From NCBI GenBank assembly GCA_014529385.2, contig CM043963.1, positions 68,125,912-68,189,911 on the forward strand: a DNA stretch of 64,000 nt. Reading direction: 5' to 3'. Source of the stretch: Adiantum capillus-veneris. Its lineage: Eukaryota; Streptophyta; Polypodiopsida; Polypodiales; Pteridaceae. Within the stretch, counting starts at the first letter, position 1, and every line of letters starts with the position of its first letter. Below the pieces are notes generated by a model. That model ran no database searches. It was not told where the DNA came from and saw only the letters and a program-made list of their open reading frames with translations. Made by a program: the position numbers and the translations under genes. Shown piece by piece: positions 12,812 to 23,623 of the stretch.

Positions 12812-12908
12812 CGTCTCCCCACCCATATATGTGTGTTGTGTGTCTCCTTCTCTCTCTCTCACTCTCTGTCTGTGGTGCTCCCCGATCCCCTTCAATTGGT
12901 ATCAGAGC
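12812..12908 (+). repeat. Copia element 2: 5' LTR end and primer-binding site
   Basis: The last ~85 bp of an LTR (GTCTCCCCACCCATAT through CCCCTTCAA) are present, followed by TTGGTATCAGAGC (12896-12908), the standard copia primer site for initiator-Met tRNA. The same LTR end and primer site recur at 16820-16919 and again at 17109-17120. The 5' part of this LTR is missing, so the element is truncated on the left. Confidence 0.85.
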
Positions 12909-14770
12909 TATGGTGACCGCGGAGAGCACGACGGCTTTGAGAGCTTCGAGGCGATAGCTCGCTCGCTCGCGACGGTAGAGAGATTAAGAAAGCTTGGAAG
13001 CTTTGTGAGAATGCAATGGGAGCTTGTGAGCTCAGTTGAGAGTGATGTATGCTCTTGTGGAAGCTCAGAAAGGAGTGTGGAAGACTGTGTGTAAGTGAAG
13101 GTGCTGCCCTAAAACTGTGTGCGCAGCAGCACTATTTTCAGATTCGTTTTTCTCCTTGTAGAATGCAGATCTGAGAATTCTGTCTCCGAGCCCATCCATT
13201 TCGACGTGGTCTACAACTTTGCAGAAGAAACTTTTTGCAAGTTCCTCACCGTTTTGCTGATATTCAGCTCAGACTGACTGTATACAGAAATTCCAGATTT
13301 TCTGTTGTCGCATTGTGTGCGAGTTTGATGCACTTTTGGAAGCACGGGAGATGCTTGAAGTTGAGTGCATAAATTCTGAGCTGAAGATGCAATTGCAGCT
13401 TGTGTTAAGCTTGTGGTTTGAGGGTTTTTGGTAGACTTGGGCAACGAAGTACGGAGGCGTTTACACACCACCGAAGCGGTCTCTTGAGAGACGCAGGTTT
13501 TTGGAGCACACAGGTGGAGCTTCTTTCACTGGTTTTCACAAAATACTTTGGCAGTGATTTTGTGCTTGGATTCATGGTCTTTGCGGATGGTTTGCATATG
13601 GTTATGGCACATGGTTGATGCCCATTATATATGCATTTTGGCGAGCACTTTCAAGTGCCGGTAAGCTCTCTTGAGAGCATTGTTTTTGCATTGATCAAGT
13701 TTCCGGATTGCAAATCTTTTGGCGTTTGCTTATGCGCAGTCACTCCGTTGATGTATGTTGAGTGCGGATTGCCATTGTATGTGAAAATGTGCAGCCATTT
13801 TGGCATTTCTACTCATTGGCATTGAGTAGTGTTATGGTTTATGGTAGAGATTGTACTTGAGTTTTTTGCTCAGTTTTGAGGGAAAATTCTGTTAGATTTT
13901 TCCTAGATTCTCGCCATAGTTTGTGATCGAGTGTTTACTCTCACTTTGACAGGTTTTGTCAGTTTGTACACAGTTTTGTGTTTTTGTATCCACTCTCGCA
14001 AGAGTGAGGAGTTGTATATCTTTCTTTGCTTGAGACAATGGTTTGCTCTCAGGTGGGAGAGTCTTGTGATCTCGAGCATTGTTTGCCATAGTTTTGCAGA
14101 GCTGATGCATGTATATTGAGTGTAGTTTGATGTGCATTGATTGCTCATTGTATTGAGCTTGCAAGACAATGGTTATTTTGTGTTGATAGCGATTGTACGT
14201 CGAAACTTTGGAGAAATTTTCCCATGATTTTTATGCACATCATTTATGCAATCTAGGTAGAGATTGCGGGTTGCACTCAGCATTTGCGTGCGGTGTTCTC
14301 TACAGGTGGGAGATTTGTGCGTGTGTATGCATCGATACCGCACAGTGTGGGCTTGGTGATTAGCTCACAGATGTATGCTCTATGACGGCGTGTGTGCAGG
14401 TGATCTTTAGACCGAACAAGTCATAACTTCTTGGAGAAGTTTTGGGCTAATTCTTTATGCGCTACGGTTGGTAGTGTGGGGCTGAATTACGGACTGTTTT
14501 TGGCCATGCAAGAGGGCTGAGAATTTTGTAATTTTGGGCTGAATTTCAGGGCTGATTCGGTGAAGATTATGCACAAGGTTATGGTCGTCATGAATGCGTC
14601 TTGTAAGTAGTGCGTTTGATTGCAGTGTGATACTAGAGCAGGCGAGGCTTGTATTGACATTGCGGGAGTGTGTCTCACAGGCTTTACATTGTGTTTCTAG
14701 CCATATTTGTAGACACTTTTCAGGTGTTGTTGGTGAGGTGGTTTTGCTATCTAGCTTGCTACTTGTGCTC
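12909..14770 (+). other. Copia element 2: long untranslated leader
   Basis: About 1.86 kb separates the primer site from the gag start. It contains only short frames and no protein motif. Such long leaders are seen in some non-autonomous copia elements. Codon-like bias is absent. Confidence 0.5.
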
Positions 14771-15400
14771 ATGGCAGAGACAGGTGATCGATTAGATTGT
14801 GACCTCTCACAGATGCGCGTGTTTGATGGTTCAGACTTTGCGGCATGGAGAGATTGTATGCTTGATGCATTGACACAGCGAGGGTTGCATCGACCATTGA
14901 GTGGTGATGCAGGTAGACCTTCAAACATGTCTGATGATCAGTGGCAGGAGCCAGAGGAGATGGCACTATCTACACTATCTTTGCACCTTGTGGAATCTGT
15001 ATATGCTCTTGTTATGTATGAGGCTACTTCGAGAGCACTTTGGCGCAGATTACATGATATGTATGATAGATATGAGTCATCAAGGACTCGTGTTAGTCCC
15101 ACTTCTATGTCCATGGGAGAGATTGGTCCCACACGCAAGTCTCGACGGCATAGAGACTTGACATGTTGGCATTGTGGACATAGAGGGCACATTAGGCGTC
15201 GATGTTTCAGGCGTTTGAGACAACGGAGGCAACAGATGCGTGATGCAGATTTGGGCATGACAGATGCTAGTGAGATCAGTACGGTGGTTATTGAGATGGT
15301 TGTATCGGCGATGTCACATTTACATCTAGCTTGTCTTCAGACAATCTTATGTCTACGGATTGCATATCGGATTGCACATTGTCTTCACATTGGTTACTAG
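14771..15400 (+). CDS. Copia element 2: gag
   Basis: The 209-aa frame from ATG 14771 reads MAETGDRLDCDLSQMRVFDG, then SDFAAWRDCMLDAL and LSTLSLHLVESVYALVMYEA, the shape of a short copia Gag (UBN2-like). A basic segment and a CCHC zinc knuckle follow (CWHCGHRGHIRRRC, about residues 133-146). The usual long middle part of Gag is missing, so it is shorter than the Gag of copia element 1. An upstream in-frame extension to 14594 is open but lacks the Gag start consensus. The protease continues in a different frame overlapping the end. Confidence 0.75.
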   Translation: MAETGDRLDCDLSQMRVFDGSDFAAWRDCMLDALTQRGLHRPLSGDAGRPSNMSDDQWQEPEEMALSTLSLHLVESVYALVMYEATSRALWRRLHDMYDRYESSRTRVSPTSMSMGEIGPTRKSRRHRDLTCWHCGHRGHIRRRCFRRLRQRRQQMRDADLGMTDASEISTVVIEMVVSAMSHLHLACLQTILCLRIAYRIAHCLHIGY

Positions 15401-15960
15401 ATTCAGATGCTACATTCCATGTCACGTCGCATCGTGAGTGGTTTAGCACGTTTTCTAGTGGGAGACTTGGTTGTGTGCACATGGCTGATGGTGTTGTGTA
15501 TGACATTGAGGGTACAGGAGAATTATGTTTGTCCTTGCCCAGTGGTATGAGATTTACCCTGCGTCATGTGCGTTATGTGCCAGATCTGAGACGGGATTTG
15601 ATCTCAATCAGACAGTTACGAGATAGTGGATGTCAGATTTCGCTACGAGAGCGAGATTTTGTGATGCATTTGGGTTCGCTAGTGATTGCGAGAGGTGCCA
15701 GGAGTGGTACAGGTTACCCATTGCATGTGGATCACGCGAGAGACGGTGTTGTCTCTGTGATCATGCAGCCAGGTAGACAGCGAGAGAGCAGGCGAGTCTC
15801 TTTTGCTTGTGGGTTGCAGGATGCTTTGCATGGAGTACAGAGTAGTGAGCTTGTTGTGCACCCAATTGGGGCACGACTTGAGCAGTCACACAGAGAGGTG
15901 ACAGAGTCAGACATGCATGCTTTGCTAGTGACTGAGCAAAGCAGAGAGTCAGTTGTGTGA
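15331..15960 (+). CDS. Copia element 2: protease and pre-integrase stub
   Basis: This frame overlaps the gag 3' end in the -1 frame. It encodes an aspartic-protease-like domain beginning HWLLDSDATFHVTSHREWF; the active-site triplet is D-S-D instead of the usual D-S-G. It continues with MADGVVYDIEGTGELCLSL and the conserved RHVRYVPDLRRDLISIRQL. It ends soon after a short pre-integrase-like tail at a TGA. A -1 frameshift between gag and protease could be real expression control or simple decay. The D-S-D change makes proteolytic activity doubtful. Confidence 0.7.
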   Translation: MSSDNLMSTDCISDCTLSSHWLLDSDATFHVTSHREWFSTFSSGRLGCVHMADGVVYDIEGTGELCLSLPSGMRFTLRHVRYVPDLRRDLISIRQLRDSGCQISLRERDFVMHLGSLVIARGARSGTGYPLHVDHARDGVVSVIMQPGRQRESRRVSFACGLQDALHGVQSSELVVHPIGARLEQSHREVTESDMHALLVTEQSRESVV

Positions 15961-16281
15961 GATACTTCTATGCAGGATAGACAGGTAGAGCGATCTTGCT
16001 CTAGTGAGTCACGATAGGAGGACGTTGTGCAAGAGTCTATGCATACGGAGTTAGAGCATGAGAGCTCTAGTGAGTCACAGCAGATTGAGTGGTCATGTTT
16101 GCAGTGGATGATTGCAAAGGAGGCTGAGACGTCAGCGATTATGCAATCATTCTTTTCTATGCTCGACAGTGAGCATGGGGATATAGTTGTGCAGGATATG
16201 TCTTCCAGCAGACACCTAGAGTAGCTGGTTTGCTCTAAGGTTGCACGACAGGTTGATGCGTCTTTTGCGGACAGTCGGGAG
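15961..16281 (+). other. Copia element 2: collapsed integrase/RT region
   Basis: Only about 320 bp stand where about 2.5 kb of integrase and reverse transcriptase would normally be. A short open frame (16027-16224) is rich in Glu and Ser and has no integrase or RT motif. The catalytic core has been deleted. Confidence 0.6.
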
Positions 16282-16632
16282 ATGCATGTGGCTGACACGC
16301 CTTGTCAGTCAGAGATGCCTATTGCCAGGGATATATATGTTGATGCATGCTCCGTAGAGCTAGCAGGGCCTGCTAGCATTGCATCGGCATTCGGTGGTCT
16401 CATGTATGAGATGCTGATCTTGAGACCGGATATCGCAGCTGTAGTGGGAGCATTTGCAGTTGGGGTTGTCAGTCGTTTGTTGACTGATGATGGCATAGTG
16501 CACGAGGGAGATATGCAGGTATTGCGTACATACTTGCAGTATGTGTGCGGTACGTCTGGTGGTGTATGGACTTACACGGGAGCAGGACAGTCGGATGCAC
16601 ACGATCACAGCCAGCCAGTGAGCATCGGTTGA
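16282..16632 (+). pseudogene. Copia element 2: RT/RNase H junction remnant
   Basis: The 116-codon frame preserves the stretch between copia RT and RNase H: FGGLMYEMLILRPDIAAVVG, VGVVSRLLTDDG, and a variant of the W-(I/V)-LRYL-GT segment (VLRTYLQYVCGTSGG). No catalytic RNase H residues follow. Keeping this part but not the core argues that the element lives on proteins from relatives. A polypurine tract (AAGTGGGAGG) and the 3' LTR follow. Confidence 0.7.
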
Positions 16633-16711
16633 GAGCGGTTTTCTGTCGCCTTTTGTAGTCTTCAGACTAGGTTCTCTTGCTTAAAGGCACAGTCGTCTTT
16701 AAGTGGGAGGT

Positions 16712-17312
16712 TGTTGGGGTATAGGCGTCTGTGCCTTGCCCGGCCGCCAAGAGTCTGGGCGCCCATTGACTTGTATACCTTATACATAGCATAAGTGTAT
16801 AGGGGGCTGCTCACTCTTTGAGTCTCCCCACCCATATCTGTGTGTTGTGTGTCTCCTTCTCTCTCTCTCTCACTCTCTGTCTGTGGTACTCCCCGATCCC
16901 CTTCAATTGGTATCAGAGCTATGGTGACCGCGGAGAGCACGACGGCGTTGAGAGAGAGAAGGAGACACACAACACAGATATGGGCGGGGAGACTGTGAAG
17001 TGGCAGCTCCCTCTATACAGTATACTCACTATAAGTATAGGGTAACAGTGGCCGGGCGCCCATGACCTAAGCGACCGGTCAAGGCACATAGGCCTTAACC
17101 CCTTCAATTGGTATCAGAGCTATGGTGACCGCGGAGAGCACGACGGAGAGTGAGAGAGAGAGAGAAGGAGACACACAACACAGATATGGGTGGGGAGACT
17201 GTGAAGTGGCAGCTCCCCCTATACAGTATACTCACTATAAGTATAGGGTAACAGTGGGCGGACGTCTATGACCTGCGCGACCAGTCAAGGCACATAGGCC
17301 TTAACCCCAACA
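16712..17312 (+). repeat. Copia element 2: 3' LTR fused to two inverted LTR copies
   Basis: The unit opens TGTTGGGGT at 16712 and closes ACCCCAACA at 17312. A forward LTR runs to about 16905, directly followed by a primer site (16907-16919) and a short leader. It is then followed by sequence that is the reverse complement of the LTR (GGAGACACACAACACAGATATGGG inverts the forward CCCATATCTGTGTGTTGTGTGTCTCC). A second primer site and a second inverted LTR copy follow with a 201-bp period. The inverted parts are diverged from the forward LTR but similar to each other. Confidence 0.75.
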
Positions 17313-17535
17313 GGAATCACATCTTCTTTAACCTATGTGATAGCAGCTTGTGATGCTCTTACTTGGCTTCTGGCCCCTCTCCTCCATGGGTTGTCTTTGT
17401 ATCATTTTGTTCCATCCATGAGCCGAGATTATGGACATGCTTTCATTCTCAATCCAACCATGAGATGTTATGTTGTATTTTGCTGACAACTCTTTATTTT
17501 TTTATGGAATAGAATTAGCCTTGCCTTTATCTTTC

Positions 17536-18400
17536 TTTTTTTTTAAAGGTCCAACAATATCACTTCATTAAGGAAGAGGTCTTGAGAGCAACATCCACAA
17601 GTAGTCTATGTGAGTATATAGAGGAGCACGTAGTTGACATTTTCCATGATCTTAATAAGAGTTGAGCAATATGCAAATTTTGGACTTTTCTTGGGAGTCA
17701 TTAGATGGAGCTGAGATGGAGGGGAAGTATTGAGATGTCCGAACTAACCCTCAAGTGACCATTGTGGCATTCATATACAGGCATATCAAAACTTGACTCG
17801 AGAGATGGATGTATGTATGTTTTTTACAATTGGGATACAGCACTAGTCCACCTATCAAGTCATGGCATACTTATCATGCAAGCTCATCTTAACAACATGT
17901 GGATCCCATGTTGATTAATGACCACCTATACGAAATACTCTAGTATTTTAAATTATCGTAACATCACTTTGTTTTTTAGTAGAGAAGAAGAAGATTTAAA
18001 CCCTCCACTTTGAGACTCTCAACCATTGCACCTCTAGAGCATCAATTGTGATGAAAGCTTCCCTTACATGCTTTTTTAGCCCATAATTTTCAAATAGATC
18101 CTCCTTAATCACAAAACCATGAAAGCACTACGTGCTCAAAATCAGGAATGACGCTCATTGAGCACTCCCTACACGCAAAGATGTGATCCACACCTTCATT
18201 CAAACGCACAAGTCTCTTGTGCAAAAGACCATTGCATGTTAACTTTACTATCCTTTCTCACAAGATTGGGGCGGGGGACACTTTCGTGGTGCAATCTTCA
18301 TTCTTGCATATGCAGAGAAACTATTTCTCCCTGCTCCAACTCTTCTTGATACCAAAACCTATGTATGAATAGGAAGTAAGACATGTATTGGTACACACCC
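17536..18400 (-). pseudogene. 3' fragment of an L1-like LINE
   Basis: Read on the minus strand, this stretch ends in a run of nine A (17536-17544) after AATGAAGTGATATTGTTGG, typical of a LINE 3' end. About 700 bp upstream, near 18160-18350, a frame reads VKLTCNGLLHKRLVRLNEG and then FACRECS. This resembles the cysteine-rich zf-RVT region at the C-terminus of plant L1 ORF2. Stops interrupt it. The rest of the element is absent. Confidence 0.5.
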
Positions 18401-18628
18401 AAATAGCTATGACATCATCTAAGGGCAAGTTGATAAATGGTGACCATGGGAAGGGCAAGAAAGTCGAGACATCTCAGTAAGAAAACAAGGCAAGCAAAAA
18501 GCTTCTTTATGAGGTGGCAGCCTGCTTGTTTTGTACGTTATTGACATTCAAGAATGTATGGCATATCACATCAATATCATAAGCTCGATGGAAGTGGCAG
18601 CAAGGAAAATTTGGTAGCTTACAGCTGA

Positions 18629-21503
18629 TTATTTAGCCATGCCTTTGCAGGATGGGCTATGATATATACAACTTCTGAGAGTATCAATGAATTGTTCTAG
18701 TGAACGATATGAAGAACCACCTTGCTGTAGAGTACCATGTGCCAGACCCTTCCATGTGGACAAATTTAGGTGGAGTTCCTCGGAAGAAAGTACACTCAAA
18801 ACACCACTTTCAATCTCCTCTCTTGTTATTAGTCCATTTTGTCCCTCCTTTGAGAGGCCAATCCCAAGCTTCCAAATTCTAGCTATTAGCAATGCATTTA
18901 GACGTTGGTCATGCATCATCGGGTAGCACAACATTGGAACACCCATGCTAATGCTCTCCAAAACAGAGTTCCACCCACAATGTGTTAGAAATGCACCAAC
19001 AGCAACATGTCCCAAAACTTTGATTTGTGGGGCCCACTTGACCACAAGGCCTCGGTCACATGTGCGGTCTAAAAATCCTTCAAGAAAGCTCTGGTTGCTA
19101 TCCCGGAGGACCCATAAAAATGCTTGATTACTCTGCTCAATTCCGAAGGCGAGCTCTTCAAGCTCTTGTGGGGCTAATGATGCAATACTGCCAAAGGACA
19201 CATAGAGGACAGATCTTGGGGCTTGTTTATCTAGCCATTCAATGCAGCTACTTTCTTCTTTGTAAAAGCTAACACTTGAGGCTCCTTTATGATCACCACG
19301 TGGCACGACTGGCCCAATATAATGCACCTTTGTTTCACATGATGCACATGCCTCCAGGCTAGGACCCTCCAGCTCTTGAAATGTGTTCACAACGATGCAT
19401 ATTGTATCTTCAAGTCCATTCATCCTCTCCATGAACATTTTCACATGCTCTGGCTCCTGCATTGCCAATGTAGAGAAATATTCTGATCGTGCAATGGGAA
19501 CACCAGCTGTCATCTCATCATCACCTAAATCTGTGATAACAAGTAACTAAGCATTTGTTAAAGCTTTATAATCGTGCTTTTACAGAACAAAAGAGCTCGC
19601 AGAAAATATCTCAAATGTAAAAAAGGACTAAGGCAATTGTGATACACATAACAAAGGGCTAAGCATTCCGAAGGCAAGCTCTTAGATAACTTCACGCAAC
19701 ACATGAAAGAGTCATAGTAGCGTTTTGTGGGCCACCTAAGGGATCTTTTCCCCACATAGATAAAAAATGCATGAATCAAATTGCAACCTTTTACAGACAT
19801 TAAAGAAACTGTAGGAAGCTTATAGCAAGTTATTACATAGAGCAAGAATTGCATGAAGCTAATTGCAAAGTTGTTACTAACCTGAAACCTTCAATTTTCC
19901 ACTCTTTAGCTCAACAGCAGTAGCCAAAGAGGCTCCATTCGATGTCCAAAAGAGTACTCTTTGAATCCCGAGCTTGGTTGCAAGGGAACATGTCCAAGGG
20001 AAGAAAGAGTCTGAGATGATACATGTGATGGGATGTGGTGTAGCCCTTGACCTCACCACCATCTCTTCTATCATGCCCTGTTTGCAAAAGAGTACACCTT
20101 AGCTAAGAGCCTAACGCACTAAAGTGCAACCAAAAACACACAGGCTCTTCACACACATTAGTGCCTAAGGAGACTTGGATATTGGTTCTTACACTTCTGG
20201 AAGGGTACCCTAGGTGCCAACTTGATTAGCTTCCTCAAAGAAAATTGAATCAAACCTTAGACAGATTTCCTCTAGCGTAGAGCCTCAAATATACTATATT
20301 TAGCTTTAATATCAGCCTCTAGGGGAGATGAGCCTCACAACAAACCGCTCAGCAACTATGAAGGCTGAAAAAAGGTGGAAATTTCATGCATCTGTCACTT
20401 TTCCATTTGCTAAAAGCACAGTTCTAAGAGGCCCAAGAGGAGGGATCAACACTCAGGGAACCCTGCAGGAATTTTCTTGTTGTAGAAATAAAGAAACAAG
20501 TTGCAAAATCTTTGCACATAGGTCACACTGATTTGAAGAATGGTTACATGCATGTATATTATAATGTGAATAGCAAATATCCATGTATATAAATGTAGGT
20601 GGTTCAAAGCGGACACTGCTGGAATGGACACAATATCAGCAGCTAGGAAGAAAAATTTACCCATCAATAGCTTGCTGACAATAGCCTCTGGGAAGCCATT
20701 CCCAGGAGGAACTCTGACGAGTGGCGGGAGCTGTGAGCCAGTTTTCAAGTGGGAATGGGGAGATGGAGGTAATGCTCAAATTACCCAATCATCCATCAGC
20801 GTACAGTACAGGGCCATTCTCCAACCAAATTGCAGCTCTCTATTGATAGCAATGTACGAGTCAAGGAGATTTCTATTCATAAGAAGAATGATCTCTCATT
20901 ATATGGTGGGGGTTCATCCTCCAGTGACCCCCAACCATGACGGAGTATAGAATGGGCATTCAGGAGCCCATTCTGTTGGTCAGGGAGCGCATTCGGTTGG
21001 TTGAGGCAACCCTCCCCAACATCCGTCATGGTCGTGGGTCAGACACATTCTGACCTAGCAGGTCATAGTTGACCTGCAGATCTGCTGTACTTAGTTCTGC
21101 AGACGATGATGTGGGCATCCAATCATTGGGAAGTCAGGAATCACATTCCAAGTTCTGACAGGTCATAATATGCTGCATTCCTCGTGCTGACAGGTCATGG
21201 TCTCCTTCATCATGCATTCCCACTGCTGATGGGTCAGCTTCTGCTTCAACCTCACATCACATCAAATCGTGCCAACTATACACGTGTCCTCCCCACGACC
21301 ATGATGGTTGTGAACGGCCCTTGGTAGGGCCATTCACAGTAGCAGGCTCCCAGCTTACGCCGCCTGACCTGCTGGAATGGCCCTCCCAAAGGCCAGGATG
21401 GCCAGCTGGGAGGCTGATTCGTCAGCTTCCTTGAAACATGATTTTACTTAATGTGTGAGAGAGCGATCAGAGATGTGGGTGTGTTTTCGATGGGAAGCGT
21501 ACG

Positions 21504-21542
<39 letters not shown>

Positions 21543-21864
21543 CCTAATAAAATACCTGGTGCGACTCCATGCCCTTAAGGATGGCCAGCATGCTACTGAC
21601 TTGAAACGAATGCTGAGAACCAGGCAATGCTTCCTGCGACCCATCAGGCATGACCTCGAATCGGATGCCTATGCTCCTCTTCTGCTCTTCTCCTTCTGCT
21701 TGAGGAAACTGCAAGCGCGCGTGTGCCTTGTCTGTGTTGAGGAAGGTGACGACGATGCCGCGAGCTGCGAGCAGGTGGGAGAAGCTGAGCATGGGAGTGA
21801 TACGGCCCTGCGCAGGGAATGGAAGGACCAGCACGTGTAAACCTGCTCTCTCATGCGTCTCCAT
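18629..21864 (-). CDS. UDP-glycosyltransferase (family 1 UGT), three exons
   Basis: The coding exons are 21864-21556, 20077-19882 and 19530-18629, all with GT-AG junctions in phase (0, then 1), giving 468 aa, the usual UGT length. The protein would transfer a sugar from a UDP-sugar to a small acceptor in the cytosol. The PSPG donor-binding box is complete (44 residues, 334-377, WAPQ...HDQ); the final Gln is usual for UDP-glucose users. The N-terminal acceptor motif is FPAQGRITPML: position 21, where plant UGTs carry the catalytic His (QGH), is Arg (CGT, one base from CAT/His). The partner Asp is probably D126 (CIISDSFFPW). The frame is otherwise undamaged, so it is a real gene, either with altered chemistry or recently inactivated. 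The acceptor cannot be told from sequence. Confidence 0.93.
20078..21555 (-). other. UGT intron 1 with repeats
   Basis: This 1,478-bp intron is unusually long for a UGT. On the minus strand a GA/TC microsatellite (21507-21539) starts about 15 bases after the splice donor. The middle part (about 20930-21420) contains scattered inverted copies of the word CCATGAC and its complement, perhaps a decayed repeat. No coding segment was seen. Confidence 0.6.
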
Positions 21865-22018
21865 TTCGGATGCCGGACACTGGGGAGAGGGAGTGAGTGG
21901 GAGTGAGTGGGAGTTTTGTGTGAGGGAGAGAGGGAGTGAGTGGGAGTTTTGTAGGCAAACTAGTATGTGACCCTCCCGTTGCTGCGGCCAAGAAAATCTT
22001 GGAAATTAGAGATTTCTT

Positions 22019-22049
<31 letters not shown>

Positions 22050-22110
22050 GACATATATAGGTAGGTGTGTGTGCGCGCTCTCTCTCCTCTCACACACACA
22101 CACGCGAAGA

Positions 22111-22161
<51 letters not shown>

Positions 22162-22173
22162 TTATATGTCTTA

Positions 22174-22210
<37 letters not shown>

Positions 22211-22381
22211 TCCACATGTGAAGAAAATTAAACTATAGTCCTTGGAATCTCTCTAGCATAGCTGCCTTTTCTCTTTCTCTCTCATATTAGATCTTGAGAT
22301 CAAAATTCATCTAGTAGATCTCTGCTATCTCTTTTTTCACCTTTTCTCCCTTTTTTAATTCTTTTGATTTAAGGACTGAAT

Positions 22382-22461
<80 letters not shown>
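21865..22461. repeat. Microsatellite cluster upstream of UGT and LINE-B
   Basis: TC runs (22112-22144, 22383-22440), AC runs (22145-22160, 22441-22461) and a GT run (22177-22204) are separated by short unique pieces. A small direct repeat GAGTGAGTGGGAGTTTTGT lies at about 21893-21950, within the presumed UGT promoter. LINE-B starts immediately after the last AC run. Confidence 0.85.
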
Positions 22462-22462
<1 letters not shown>

Positions 22463-22684
22463 CCGTTTTTTGACCTAGTAGACAGCAGTTCACTCTTTTG
22501 ACCATAACTTGCTCATCCGAACTCCGATTTAGGTGATCTATAGCCTCAATCGAAGAGCACGAAGCCCTCTACGCATTGATGTAAAGACAGAATTTTTCTG
22601 TGTAATGGAAGGCTTTGCTGTAACAGCATCTCAGAACTGAAAAAACTGTCAAAACTTTGCGTTTTTGTTGCCGACTTGAAGGCA

Positions 22685-23617
22685 ATGTCAGACAAAACTC
22701 GCAAGGGTGGAAAAGCCACACTCGCCATGGAGAATGATGCAAAATCTCCAAGGAATTTGGATGCTAATCCAACCACATCGTCTACAACAACGGAAGCAAT
22801 GATCATGGCTTACTTGATCTCGTTACAAGAAACCGTCAACAAGCAAGGTGAAGAGTTGCGCGCACTTGCAATGGAGAATGGTACTTTAAGAGTTCTCGTT
22901 GTGGAGAATGAGCACCTCAAGAAGGTTCTTGAAATGCAAACAACGCGCTTGATGCATCTTGAGAATGAAGTTCAAGAATGTAAACGCTCTCTTGTGGACA
23001 TGAATGTAGTGAAAGAGCGCTTGAGCAAAGTTGAGAGTGATCATGTATTGAAAGAGGAAACGATAGATACAATACGACATGATGTATGTGAGATGAGAAA
23101 TGCATCCAAATCATGGGCTGATATATGTAAGGATAATGTGGTTTCTACATCTCCTATCACGCAAGCCGTTGTCCAAGCAAAGAATGTAGAGAATGTGGAC
23201 ACTCAAGAATTGCAAGAACGACAAAAACGCTCAAAGAACATCGTCATTCGTGGAATCAAGGAGGAAAGCATGGAAACACCCCAATCTCTTGCGGTTGCTA
23301 TTGAAGAGTTTTTTGCTACACACTTTGGCATGTCAGGAATCATGGCTTATGGTGCACATCGAGTTGGAAAACAAGGAGTCCCTCGCTCGGGAGAAAGACC
23401 TATTGTATGTACCATGGCTGATGAGGTAAAGAGAAAGATCATCCTTGACAATGGTTGGATCTACCTCAAAGGAACGGGTTGTAATGTATATGAGGATCGC
23501 ACTCTTATGCAACAAAATGTACGTCGCAAAGCATACGAGGAAAGAAGCAAGAAGGTTAAGGTATCATCTCAAGAAGAAAAGGCACTTGAGGAGGATGCAA
23601 GTCCACCCAACAAATAG
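22685..23617 (+). CDS. LINE-B ORF1 protein (coiled coil plus RNA-binding domain)
   Basis: This is a 310-aa protein from ATG 22685; an in-frame TTG nine bases upstream is not needed. Residues ~40-140 form a long coiled coil, with heptads rich in Leu, Glu and Lys. They are followed by KRSKNIVIRGIKEES and a domain through about residue 290 resembling the RRM/CTD part of L1 ORF1 proteins (Transposase_22 type), then a Lys/Glu-rich tail. Such proteins trimerise and coat the element RNA. It ends with TAG, two codons before the ATG of ORF2 in the same frame. The frame is intact, suggesting recent activity. Confidence 0.85.
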   Translation: MSDKTRKGGKATLAMENDAKSPRNLDANPTTSSTTTEAMIMAYLISLQETVNKQGEELRALAMENGTLRVLVVENEHLKKVLEMQTTRLMHLENEVQECKRSLVDMNVVKERLSKVESDHVLKEETIDTIRHDVCEMRNASKSWADICKDNVVSTSPITQAVVQAKNVENVDTQELQERQKRSKNIVIRGIKEESMETPQSLAVAIEEFFATHFGMSGIMAYGAHRVGKQGVPRSGERPIVCTMADEVKRKIILDNGWIYLKGTGCNVYEDRTLMQQNVRRKAYEERSKKVKVSSQEEKALEEDASPPNK

Positions 23618-23623
23618 GGACAC

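Noticed and set aside
12462-13094. Overlapping frames near the copia element 2 LTR
   Set aside because: They read through LTR and leader sequence with a TC-rich core and lack any domain.
16027-16224. 65-codon frame in copia element 2 as a separate gene
   Set aside because: It is within the collapsed pol region, starts and ends without signals, and shows no motif.
22886-23515. Minus-strand frames within LINE-B ORF1
   Set aside because: They are antisense shadows of an intact coding frame.
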